The notes: generated by a model not told the origin, from the sequence alone. 18,535 nucleotides of DNA from Tubulinosema ratisbonensis (GCA_004000155.1 RCSS01000564.1:793-19327), one strand, 5' to 3'; shown: positions 1 to 6,931, counted from the stretch's first letter. Program-made: numbers and translations.

Positions 1-50
1 AAACACTCAAATGTTTTAAATAAAACAAAAAAATACGAAAGTTTATTTGT

Positions 51-1790
51 ATGGTTTTATTTTTTTGGTTATCTTTTTTATACGCTAAGGATGAATTGCC
101 AGTAAAAGATCTTACCAAAACTAAAGATGAAGGAAATAAAAAATCATTTAATAGAAAGTTTAAAGATACAACCACCTATGAAAAATGTGCAGTCACAACT
201 GAGGTACCTTTGTGTTCTAAGTTAGGTATAGAAATAATGAAAAAAGGAGGAAATGCTATGGATGCAGCTGTAGCATCTACAATCTGTGTAGGAATTATCA
301 ATTCCTTTTCTTCTGGGTTGGGTGGCGGAGGATTTTTGTTGATTAGGAAAAAAGGTTCTAAAAACGAAGAAATTGTAGATTCAATAGATTTCAGAGAAAC
401 AGCGCCAGCAAATCTTACACAAGAAATTCTTCAAAAGAAAAAAGATTTGACAAAAGTGAGTGGTACTGCGGTAGGTGTGCCTGGTGAGATTAAAGGATTG
501 CACATGGCTCACAAAAAGTATGGAAAATTGCCATGGAAAGATTTATTTGAAGAGAATATAGAAATAGCTAAAGAATTTACAGCCACAGAACAATTATGCA
601 GAAGATTAGAAAAATTAAAAAGTTACATTTTTGCAGATGAAGGATTAAAAAATACTTACACAAAAAATGGACAATTAATTAAAGAAGGAGATAAAATTAA
701 AAGAACTAATTTATCAAAAACATTAGAAAAACTTGCTGAGAACCCTTCCAGCTTTTACACTGGAGATATTGCAGATAGCCTTGTCAATGCAGTTAAAGCT
801 AATGGTGGTGTTTTAGAAAAAGAAGACTTGGAAAATTATCAAGCCATAAGAAGAAAACCATTAAAAGGAGTATACAGAGATTACACTGTTTATACAACAG
901 GATTGCCAACAAGTGGTGTGTTTATAATTTTAGCATTGAATATTTTAGAGAAATTTGATTTGTTACAGATAGAAGAAGTGGGGAAAGAAACAGACCAGTT
1001 TCCTCATTATCATTTACTAATTGAGATTTTTAAGTTTATGTCAGCCAAGAGAGGAGAGCTAGCAGANCCTGCCTTTTTAGACAATCCTGAAGAAATAATA
1101 AATGAAATTAAGTCTGATGAATTTGCAAATAAAATAGTAGACAAGATTGATTTTAACAGTGTGTTAGATAAAAAAGAATATGGTAGAGTATTTGATAGCA
1201 CTGATGACCATGGTACCACCCATTTAAATGTAATCGATGAGGATGAAATGGTTGTTATGGTTACAAGCACAGTAAATTTAGAATTTGGTGCCAAGTTTTT
1301 AGATGATAAAACTGGGATCATTTTGAATGACGAGATTGATGATTTTTATGTGCCAGAGGTAAAAAATGCATTCGACCTTGACAAAATGACTAAAAATATT
1401 GTTGAACCAAACAAAAGACCATTTTCATCAGCAGCCCCTGTTTTAATGATTAACAAAAATGAGATAATAGCAATTGGCGCAGCTGGTGGTACAAGAATAN
1501 CCACATCAATTTTTTCAGTGATTTTTCATTTAATTTTAGGCAAATCTTTAAGTGATTCAATCATGGAATCAAGGATACATAACCAATTAGTACCTGATTA
1601 TACGTACATAGAAAGTAATTTACCAAAAGAGATTAGAGTGTATCTTAAAAAATTAGGTCATAAAGTGGCAATATCATCTCAAAATTCAATTTTTACCTCA
1701 GTACAAGGCATTAGATTAAAAAAGAAGAGTAAAACAACTATAGAAGCATTTTCTGATAGAAGAAAAGGGGGAATGTCTGCAGGATATTAG
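51..1790 (+). CDS. gamma-glutamyltransferase (GGT), probably secreted
   Basis: Ntn-hydrolase that removes or transfers the gamma-glutamyl group of glutathione and related peptides. The 579 residues cover the whole family. The heavy-subunit half has GGNAMDAAVAS, the glycine-rich GLGGGGF, DFRETAP (glutamate-binding Arg) and GTAVGVPGEIKG. The junction DHGTTH carries the expected autocleavage nucleophile, Thr389. The light-subunit half has PFSSAAP (Ser459-Ser460), the oxyanion GAAGGT (about 476-481) and the terminal RRKGG..AGY. All residues needed for processing and catalysis are visible. The first about 12 residues are hydrophobic (VLFFWLSFLYA), consistent with a signal peptide or short anchor, so the enzyme probably faces outside or the secretory lumen. 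The start was chosen because it yields this leader. No CCC signal is seen before it, and only 50 bases of upstream sequence are available. Two codons contain N (residues near 340 and 484). It converges on the next gene with an 82-base gap. Confidence 0.93.
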   Translation: MVLFFWLSFLYAKDELPVKDLTKTKDEGNKKSFNRKFKDTTTYEKCAVTTEVPLCSKLGIEIMKKGGNAMDAAVASTICVGIINSFSSGLGGGGFLLIRKKGSKNEEIVDSIDFRETAPANLTQEILQKKKDLTKVSGTAVGVPGEIKGLHMAHKKYGKLPWKDLFEENIEIAKEFTATEQLCRRLEKLKSYIFADEGLKNTYTKNGQLIKEGDKIKRTNLSKTLEKLAENPSSFYTGDIADSLVNAVKANGGVLEKEDLENYQAIRRKPLKGVYRDYTVYTTGLPTSGVFIILALNILEKFDLLQIEEVGKETDQFPHYHLLIEIFKFMSAKRGELAXPAFLDNPEEIINEIKSDEFANKIVDKIDFNSVLDKKEYGRVFDSTDDHGTTHLNVIDEDEMVVMVTSTVNLEFGAKFLDDKTGIILNDEIDDFYVPEVKNAFDLDKMTKNIVEPNKRPFSSAAPVLMINKNEIIAIGAAGGTRIXTSIFSVIFHLILGKSLSDSIMESRIHNQLVPDYTYIESNLPKEIRVYLKKLGHKVAISSQNSIFTSVQGIRLKKKSKTTIEAFSDRRKGGMSAGY

Positions 1791-1872
1791 TGTTAAAAAT
1801 AAAAATTTTCCCCTCAAACAATATTTATTTTTTAAAAACTGTCATAAATCAACAAAAATTTCCTCATTCAAT

Positions 1873-2838
1873 TTATTCTCCTTTCATTCTAAAAACAAAA
1901 TAAAAAATATTTCTCAAAAAAATCAAAAAATGATAAACCAATCCGATCTTAAAATTAAAAAGTACAAAAATAAAACTACAATACGAATTAAAAATACTAT
2001 CATTCGTAATAAAAAATATAAAAGAAAAAGGAAAGTAATAGAAAATTAGTGGATAAAAATACTTTAAAGAAATATTCATATTTCTTTTAAAACCTGAAAA
2101 TAACATGAAAATAAAGTTACACCCTAAAAATGGCACAAGGCTTAGCAATGATAAGTGATAATTTTCAAAAGGAATGTAATAATAATTACCAAGTGAATGA
2201 GAGTGAATATTATGAAGTGCGCGAAGATAAAGTAAAAATGTTCTTAAATCTTTGGTACTAGGAGTGATGTTAATTTCTATAAAATTAACATTTAAAGGAA
2301 ATTCGTTCATAAAATGTAAATTTAAAGATTGTTTTGGCGGAAAATAATCATAAGTAAGGAATAATAAATCAGAATTGGGTTGCCAATTTCGTAATGGATC
2401 AATCAAGGTGCAATTAAAGTCACTAAAATTTATTTTTAAAATACAAAAATAAAGACATTTTAAAGAAGTATGGTTTACTTCTCCTAAAAGTATTTTAATA
2501 TTCTTTGTACAAACTTTAGCATTTTTAATATTATGAATTAATTTCTCAAAATAGAATTCATCTTCTTTTTTTCCTAAGATTAAAATTGTATCATTTGGGC
2601 TCATGTTATTGAGAGAAAATGTTTTAAATTCATTATATTCAGTTAAGTTTTTAGAATTACCTAACACTAATTTATCTTTAGTTTTCATTTTATCAAAAAG
2701 NGACTCATCCGTAAGCACTTTATTTTTACATTTCTCTATTTTTAAGAAATAAAAACAGCATCCTAAAATAATAAATTGAATTTTTCTTTTGTGTTTGTTT
2801 ACAAATTCTAAGTTCGCCAATATTTTTAATAAAATCAT
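1873..2838 (-). CDS. membrane protein, candidate miniature GPI transamidase subunit GAA1
   Basis: A 321-residue protein not recognised with certainty. Visible features are an N-terminal hydrophobic segment after basic residues (about 20-34), a roughly 190-residue polar region with several N-glycosylation sequons (NLT 64, NDT 82, NHT 122, NCT 142, NIT 190), then strongly hydrophobic stretches at about 228-250, 257-279 and 285-316, and a short basic tail. This anchor, lumenal domain and multi-span C-terminus is the GAA1 topology. NWQPNSDLLFL (151-161) resembles the W..KDI.FL element of GAA1, and HSHSLGNYYYIPFE (212-225) resembles the SHG....YR..A segment just before its membrane spans. GAA1 usually has about 600 residues, so this would be a severe reduction. 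The start follows a CCC signal by five bases. The gene ends facing GGT, and its promoter lies in the 41-base gap after the PRE4 stop. Protein-coding is likely; the GAA1 name is an inference. Confidence 0.72.
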   Translation of the reverse strand: MILLKILANLEFVNKHKRKIQFIILGCCFYFLKIEKCKNKVLTDEXLFDKMKTKDKLVLGNSKNLTEYNEFKTFSLNNMSPNDTILILGKKEDEFYFEKLIHNIKNAKVCTKNIKILLGEVNHTSLKCLYFCILKINFSDFNCTLIDPLRNWQPNSDLLFLTYDYFPPKQSLNLHFMNEFPLNVNFIEINITPSTKDLRTFLLYLRALHNIHSHSLGNYYYIPFENYHLSLLSLVPFLGCNFIFMLFSGFKRNMNISLKYFYPLIFYYFPFSFIFFITNDSIFNSYCSFIFVLFNFKIGLVYHFLIFLRNIFYFVFRMKGE

Positions 2839-2842
2839 CGAA

Positions 2843-2845
2843 GGG
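2843..2845 (-). promoter_or_regulatory. CCC start-proximal signal of the GAA1-like gene
   Basis: On the minus strand the sequence reads AATTACCCTTCG directly before the ATG, placing CCC five bases upstream. It matches the CCC-type signal of microsporidian genes and supports this start. Confidence 0.6.
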
Positions 2846-2879
2846 TAATTAAAAAAATAAACTAATAATTCTCTTTTAT

Positions 2880-3482
2880 TTAAACAATTAATATTTCATC
2901 AGGGCTTCTTCCTAATTCCCAATCCACTATAATTTTTTCTTCACTTAAAGTTATTCCTTCCGGGGTAATCACTGCNAATTCAATATTGTTAGAGCCTTGA
3001 CAATCTCTTTTGTAAAGTAATTCTAANGAGTTTTTTACTTTCACGACAGGGTCTTCTTTAGATTCTCTAAGGTAAGGTAACACAATGTGATGACCTAATT
3101 TTGTAGAAATAGCATCACTCTCAAAGAAATTACCTAAATGATCTATGCTTCCTAAAAAATTTAGCCCTGCGACGACACAATGTACATTTAAAGGTTTAGC
3201 TTTACTCCTCATGCTGTATAGAAATCTTTGTATCATACGAAAATATGCTTTGCTATCAAAAAGACTGTCCTCAAAATCTTCTTCTTCTTTCAAAAAACTA
3301 ACAATTTTCTGTGCATCTGCGTACTCACCAGAAAATGCTAAGANTGTTTCTTTCTTTACTACCAATTTATTTACTTCGTATTTGGCTAATCCTCCATAAC
3401 TTAATTTTTTATCCATTCCTACTACTGTTTTGTCTTTCTCTTTTATAGCAACAATTGATCCACTGGTAATAAATTTTCTCAT
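2880..3482 (-). CDS. PRE4: 20S proteasome beta7 subunit (Pre4-like)
   Basis: Non-catalytic beta subunit of the 20S core particle, in the beta rings. The 200 residues carry SGSIVAIK at the N-terminus, the SYGGLAKY segment (yeast Pre4 has SYGSLLRF), FSGEYADAQKI, the RSKAKPLNVHCVVAGLN stretch that parallels RSKMNPLWNAIIVAGV in Pre4, and LLYKRDCQGSNNIE paralleling LLYYRDARSSRNFS. These make beta7 the best assignment among beta subunits. The N-terminus begins almost at the mature domain, so the propeptide of yeast Pre4 is missing. There is no Thr1-type active site, as expected for beta7. Three codons contain N. The start is preceded by TTACCCTGAA. It is one of three proteasome subunits in this window. 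Confidence 0.87.
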   Translation of the reverse strand: MRKFITSGSIVAIKEKDKTVVGMDKKLSYGGLAKYEVNKLVVKKETXLAFSGEYADAQKIVSFLKEEEDFEDSLFDSKAYFRMIQRFLYSMRSKAKPLNVHCVVAGLNFLGSIDHLGNFFESDAISTKLGHHIVLPYLRESKEDPVVKVKNXLELLYKRDCQGSNNIEXAVITPEGITLSEEKIIVDWELGRSPDEILIV

Positions 3483-3486
3483 TTCA

Positions 3487-3489
3487 GGG
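3487..3489 (-). promoter_or_regulatory. CCC start-proximal signal of PRE4
   Basis: The minus strand reads TTACCCTGAA immediately before the ATG, with CCC four bases upstream. This is nearly identical in context to the signals of the GAA1-like and CDP-DAG synthase genes. Confidence 0.65.
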
Positions 3490-3555
3490 TAAAAAATAAT
3501 AAAATATTTTTATTTATTTTTTAATGTATTTTTATAAAAAATATTAAAAATTTAA

Positions 3556-4047
3556 ATGGAATGCTTGTGGAATGAATGCAAACAAAAGTTTGACAGTCCA
3601 GAAAAGTTAAAAGACCACTTAGAAAAACATGATTTTACAGGATTGAAATGTCTTTGGGAAGGATGTAATAGATATGGTGAGACTCAGCCGAAATATGCCA
3701 TCACTGCCCATGTAAAAAAACACAGTGGAGACAGACCTTTTAAATGTAAAGAATGTCCTAAAAGTTATACACGTGGGGATGCACTTTCTAAGCACATGAA
3801 ATATCATAAACAAGGAGAAAAAGAAATAGAATGTTTGTTAAATTATATTGTGTTTTTAAAAAGAAAAATAGAAATTTTAGAAAAAAANTTGGCTGTCAGC
3901 AAATTTAACAANGAATTTGCCTTTAATAGACTTAAAGTTTGCAGCAATAATTTTATTGAAATTATTAAAGAAGAAATTAAAACAAAGTTTAAAGTTGAAA
4001 AATTAGACTCTAANAGTTTTTGGGGCAAATTTTTCATGAATGAATAA
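3556..4047 (+). CDS. three-finger C2H2 zinc-finger protein with C-terminal helical region
   Basis: Probable DNA-binding or chromatin protein of the nucleus. Three C2H2 fingers are clear: C3/C8/H21/H25, C32/C37/H52/H56 and C64/C67/H80/H84. The first two have the C-x-W-x2-C form seen in Gli/Zic and PacC/Rim101 fingers. Fingers two and three are joined by HSGDRPFKC, a near-standard linker. The third finger, YTRGDALSKHMKYH, resembles the FTRSDALAKHM finger of fungal YY1-like proteins, but this is not enough to assign an orthologue. Residues about 92-112 are leucine- and lysine-rich and could form a short coiled coil; two codons here are ambiguous (N). It is divergent from PRE4 across 73 bases. 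No CCC precedes the start; instead AAAAATTTAA abuts the ATG, like the AAATTT-type microsporidian signal. Confidence 0.9.
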   Translation: MECLWNECKQKFDSPEKLKDHLEKHDFTGLKCLWEGCNRYGETQPKYAITAHVKKHSGDRPFKCKECPKSYTRGDALSKHMKYHKQGEKEIECLLNYIVFLKRKIEILEKXLAVSKFNXEFAFNRLKVCSNNFIEIIKEEIKTKFKVEKLDSXSFWGKFFMNE

Positions 4048-4092
4048 AATTTTANCAAAATTTGTAAATGAGGTTTTTGACACTTAGTTTAT

Positions 4093-4278
4093 TTATAAAT
4101 TTTTCATGTTCTTTTTAAGCTCATCAATTTTAGCCATAGCTGCCTTTATTTCAACCATTTCAATATCATCTAAAGCATATTCATCATCAGAAACCAAGTA
4201 ATCTTCACAACTAGCATCAGAATTAACTTCTAAATTACTTTCATTACTTTCTAAGTCAAAGAAATAATCTTCTTTCAT
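4093..4278 (-). CDS. small acidic protein of unknown function
   Basis: A 61-residue open frame not recognised as any family. The first about 40 residues are very rich in Asp, Glu and Ser. The last about 22 (EMVEIKAAMAKIDELKKNM) have the spacing of an amphipathic helix, so it could be a small acidic subunit that docks by its C-terminus. Reasons to think it real are that it fills an otherwise unexplained gap, has a strongly non-random composition for such AT-rich DNA, and its ATG is preceded by TTCCTT, a weaker form of the CCC signal. It is divergent from LSM1 across 51 bases and converges on the zinc-finger gene with a 45-base gap. No ambiguous bases fall in it. Confidence 0.55.
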   Translation of the reverse strand: MKEDYFFDLESNESNLEVNSDASCEDYLVSDDEYALDDIEMVEIKAAMAKIDELKKNMKNL

Positions 4279-4329
4279 AAGGAATATTTTTTTATTTTTT
4301 TATTTATTTTTCAAAAAAATTTTTTAAAA

Positions 4330-4605
4330 ATGGACACAACTGAAGAAATCTTAGGCACAAAAGATAATGAACAATTTCTAGATAAACCTGTTATAGTAGT
4401 AATGAAGGATGGTAAGTGTTTACAGGGTATTTTTAGGTCATTTGATCAGTTTAATAATATTACTTTAGAGGATGTAAACGAAAGAGAATATCAAGAAGGA
4501 ATGTTTAAAGAAAGGAATATTGATTTATTTGTTATCAGAGGAGAGAGTATATTTTTCTTCGGTATTGGTAAATATGATGATTCTAAATATAAAATGATTG
4601 AATAA
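4330..4605 (+). CDS. LSM1: Lsm1-like Sm-fold protein of the mRNA-decay Lsm ring
   Basis: Sm-fold subunit, expected in the cytoplasmic Lsm1-7 ring that binds deadenylated mRNA and promotes decapping. The 91 residues hold Sm1 at about 17-48 (LDKPVIVVMKDGKCLQG, then FDQFNNITLED with RNA-contacting Asp39 and Asn43) and Sm2 at about 66-78 (LFVIRGESIFFFG). DGKCLQGIFRSFDQFNN and FVIRGES fit Lsm1 (DGR.L.G.LRS.DQFAN, F.VRGEN) better than other Lsm proteins. It stops about a dozen residues after the Sm fold, so the long C-terminal extension of human and yeast Lsm1 is absent. An AAAAATTTTTT tract precedes the start in place of CCC. It ends 40 bases from the convergent ABC1-like gene. Confidence 0.87.
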   Translation: MDTTEEILGTKDNEQFLDKPVIVVMKDGKCLQGIFRSFDQFNNITLEDVNEREYQEGMFKERNIDLFVIRGESIFFFGIGKYDDSKYKMIE

Positions 4606-4645
4606 TTTATTTTAAAAAATCATGTTATTTTTTAAAATAAATAAA

Positions 4646-5605
4646 TTAAAATATTCTTTTTATTTCTTTAATAAAATTATAATTAAATAATTCAGTTATT
4701 ATTTTATAGGTCAATTTTTTAGAATTTTTTTCTGTATAAAACCTTTTTATAAAAATCAGATTATTAAAATAATAAAGTGAATTAACATTTCTAATTACTT
4801 GCCAAATATCCTTGAAAGAGAACAAATTCTTTTCTGACGGTGATTTTATATTTTTAGTAAATGGAAAAAACGAATTTCTAGTTTTATTTTCAGACAAAAT
4901 TTTTTGGTTTTTTATAAAAAAAGAAATTAAAATTTTATGACAGTTTGTTAAATATTCTTCATTTAGTATTTTACATTTTTGTGCATTAATTAATGCAAAT
5001 CCTCCTAATTTAATAATTCCTTTGGTGTTTAAATTTAATTTAACTAATTTGGTGTTAATTAACTTACTTAAAAAATCACTAATATCATAAAAATCACTTT
5101 TTTCTATATACTCTCTTATTAGAACATTTTTGTTACAATAATAAATATCTGGTATTTTAATAGTACTACCAAATTCTTTCCTTAAAATTTCAAAGTTTAA
5201 AGCTTCCATCCTTAAATCTTCTTTTAAATAAAAATCATGTTTAAAATCAGGAAATATTTTGTAAAAAATGAAATCTAACAAATTAAAATCTCTTTCCTTT
5301 TTAATTTTTTTTATAAAAACTTTTTTATTTTCAAAGGTACCTTCGTAGATTTCAATGCATGAATCAGATTTTATTTTTTTATTTATTTTATAATTTAATT
5401 TAAAATTAATTTTGTTTGTTTTTTTAAATTTATCTGGTATTACACTGTTTTTATATAAATTAGTCATAAAATTATCTTTTTTAAAAAAAGGAACGATGAA
5501 TGAACATAGTAGATTGGTAAAATTGTACTCTTTTGTAGGTTGTATTACTATCCCTTGAGTCTTTCTTAGTCTTATTTCAGTTATAAATGGTATTTTATGC
5601 ATCAT
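4646..5605 (-). CDS. degenerate UbiB/ABC1 (ADCK)-like protein, probable pseudokinase
   Basis: 319 residues with remote similarity to the UbiB/ABC1 atypical kinase family, whose active members support ubiquinone biology in mitochondria. SDSCIEIYEGTFENKKVFIKK (80-100) corresponds to the family's ASIGQVY..L.dG..VAVK, keeping a candidate Lys99/100. DLRMEALNFEILRKEFG (130-146) matches DLRREA.N...F...F, and IKIPDIYYCNKNVLIREYIE (149-168) matches v.vP.vy......vL.mEyi.G. Where the catalytic HADPHPGN loop should stand (about 181-195) there is no such motif, and the DFG position reads GGF (201-203). The N-terminal KxGQ motif is also not seen. Activity is therefore doubtful. The C-terminal 100 residues are Lys/Asn/Phe-rich and unassigned. 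No CCC precedes the ATG (there is a second in-frame ATG). It is divergent from DBF4 across 110 bases. Coding is near certain; the family is an inference. Confidence 0.72.
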   Translation of the reverse strand: MMHKIPFITEIRLRKTQGIVIQPTKEYNFTNLLCSFIVPFFKKDNFMTNLYKNSVIPDKFKKTNKINFKLNYKINKKIKSDSCIEIYEGTFENKKVFIKKIKKERDFNLLDFIFYKIFPDFKHDFYLKEDLRMEALNFEILRKEFGSTIKIPDIYYCNKNVLIREYIEKSDFYDISDFLSKLINTKLVKLNLNTKGIIKLGGFALINAQKCKILNEEYLTNCHKILISFFIKNQKILSENKTRNSFFPFTKNIKSPSEKNLFSFKDIWQVIRNVNSLYYFNNLIFIKRFYTEKNSKKLTYKIITELFNYNFIKEIKRIF

Positions 5606-5697
5606 AAAAAAATAAAAAATTTTATTCTTAGAATAATTCTTTTTTTAATTTTATTAAAATAAAACATTTTCCCTCCAATTTCTTTATTTTATAAAAT

Positions 5698-5713
5698 CCC
5701 TTATGTATAAGGG
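5698..5713 (+). promoter_or_regulatory. palindromic CCCTTA-tgta-TAAGGG signal before DBF4
   Basis: A 16-base inverted repeat, CCCTTATGTATAAGGG, ends two bases before the DBF4 ATG. It combines the CCC and GGG forms of the microsporidian start-proximal signal and encloses an out-of-frame ATG (5703) that soon meets a stop. Confidence 0.6.
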
Positions 5714-5715
5714 AT

Positions 5716-6138
5716 ATGAAAAAATATATTATTTTTAAAAATCCTTATATTTTAATTGAGGATTTAAGAAGAAAATACAAACCTTTCTTCAAAGAATACC
5801 TTAAAGACAAGCCTACATTAAACTTAAATAGCTATCCTTTAAACTGTCCATTCGTTCCAGGCACATTAAAATACAACAAAAACAAAACAAGGCAAGGGGT
5901 ATGTGAGGTGTGTTATGAAAAATTTAATGACTATTTCCAACATATCAACACGAAGGAACATAGAGATTTTGCAGTGGATGACAGAAATTTTCATGAGTTA
6001 GATTTGTTTATTGCTTCTCTTAACAATAACGCAGGCACTTTCTCTAATTATTCTGATGTTGTATATGATGATAAATGTTTGACTAATTTGTTACCTGACG
6101 TGGATGGTTTTATAAATGAATACTTAAATAAAAAATAA
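5716..6138 (+). CDS. DBF4: minimal Dbf4: regulatory subunit of the Cdc7 replication kinase
   Basis: Activator of Cdc7, which phosphorylates the MCM helicase to fire replication origins in the nucleus. Motif M is visible at 12-28 (ILIEDLRRKYKPFFKEY), followed by a proline-bearing stretch. The C2HH zinc finger motif C lies at 60-97: Cys63, Cys66, His76 and His82 in GVCEVCYEKFNDYFQHI..KEHRDFA, with the characteristic downstream ELDLFI. These two motifs are the Cdc7-binding parts of the family. At 140 residues the protein lacks the N-terminal BRCT-like motif N and all linkers of yeast and human Dbf4 (about 670-700 residues). The ATG was chosen because the upstream ATG at 5703 runs into a stop and the CCC/GGG palindrome ends directly before it. 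It converges on PRE9 with a 67-base gap. Confidence 0.88.
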   Translation: MKKYIIFKNPYILIEDLRRKYKPFFKEYLKDKPTLNLNSYPLNCPFVPGTLKYNKNKTRQGVCEVCYEKFNDYFQHINTKEHRDFAVDDRNFHELDLFIASLNNNAGTFSNYSDVVYDDKCLTNLLPDVDGFINEYLNKK

Positions 6139-6205
6139 GATAAAAAAATTAATATTTTTAGAAAAAAAGTATATTTTTAAAAAAAAAACGATTTTAAAAT
6201 CATTT

Positions 6206-6925
6206 TCATATTTTATTCTTCTTTTCCTCTTCAACTCTTTTAATAATCTCTTTTAAGGTATCTTTCTTTAAAAATCTTTTATCTTCCTTTTTNAAATGAA
6301 GTAATTCAATCATATCTGCTTCTTTAACTGTGACTTCTTTTACTTCTGAAATAAGTTTAATCAATTTATGAGTAGTTTCTTCTAAACTAAAAGTATTATC
6401 ACCAAAAACACTNTTTAATGAATTATCAATGGCTTCTTTGTTTTCACCAAAAGCAATTGCTTTGCATGGTGTTATTGTACCACTAGGATCTGTAGATAGT
6501 AAAACATAAGAATTTTGTATTTCTGAGAATCCTGCGTATAAAATAGATACACCAAATGGTCTCCTTCCTCCCATTTGTGTCATGGATTGTTTTAATTCAC
6601 CTACTTTTTTTGGCAATGTTTCTATTTGGCAAGGTACACCAAATTCTTCTTCTATTTCATGCGCTCTAACCCTTGCAAAACTTATAAGTTTTAATGAATC
6701 ACCAAAACTTCCACTGACAGCAGTGTAAATTTCATCAGAAATCGGGTAAATTTTTTCCCTGTACAGTGAGGGTGTACCTTTTTTTAGGCCTAGTAATAAA
6801 ATACCATCAGTGCAAATTATTCCTACCACAGTACCAGCTTTAGAAACATTTTTAATAGCATATTCTACTTGTAAAATCCTTCCTTCCTCAGTAAAAATAT
6901 TAGNNACNNTTNTNNTNGNNTTCAT
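6206..6925 (-). CDS. PRE9: 20S proteasome alpha3 subunit (Pre9-like)
   Basis: Alpha-ring subunit of the 20S core. FTEEGRILQVEYAIKNV is the alpha signature. AGTVVGIICTDGILLL parallels AGT..GI...DG..L of alpha3, and MTQMGGRRPFGVSILYAGF plus STDPSGTITPCKAIAFGEN parallel the YTQ.GG.RPFGVS.LY.G and S.PSG....WKA..G.N of alpha3. The charged tail (TLKEIIKRVEEEKK) also fits alpha3 best, but another alpha subunit is not excluded. The 239 residues are near full length, without the long acidic tail of yeast Pre9. The N-terminal seven residues after Met are unreadable because of clustered Ns (6904-6920). The readable part of the frame is intact, but the exact start should be treated as provisional. TAAACCCTTATGG precedes the chosen ATG. 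It is divergent from CDP-DAG synthase. Confidence 0.85.
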   Translation of the reverse strand: MXXXXXXXNIFTEEGRILQVEYAIKNVSKAGTVVGIICTDGILLLGLKKGTPSLYREKIYPISDEIYTAVSGSFGDSLKLISFARVRAHEIEEEFGVPCQIETLPKKVGELKQSMTQMGGRRPFGVSILYAGFSEIQNSYVLLSTDPSGTITPCKAIAFGENKEAIDNSLXSVFGDNTFSLEETTHKLIKLISEVKEVTVKEADMIELLHXKKEDKRFLKKDTLKEIIKRVEEEKKNKI

Positions 6926-6931
6926 CCATAA

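Noticed and set aside
1010..1321. 103-residue minus-strand open frame
   Set aside because: It is antisense to conserved GGT sequence including the catalytic region. Its Ser/Leu-rich composition is what antisense of that gene gives.
3145..3399. 84-residue plus-strand open frame
   Set aside because: Antisense to the conserved PRE4 coding region, with no family features.
3619..4058. Two minus-strand open frames (64 and 71 residues)
   Set aside because: Both lie opposite the zinc-finger gene. The plus-strand C2H2 fingers are unmistakable, so these are shadows.
4093..4278. Resemblance of LDDIEMVEIKAAM in the small acidic protein to the Cdc26 helix of the anaphase-promoting complex
   Set aside because: Cdc26 has its motif at the extreme N-terminus with a preceding basic T-x-IEL segment. 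Here it is C-terminal and the key residues are absent.
4646..5605. RIO kinase identity for the ABC1-like gene
   Set aside because: The hinge region is similar in both families, but the segments around the ATP-lysine and the D-L-R-x-E-A-x-N helix fit UbiB better, and RIO catalytic motifs are absent.
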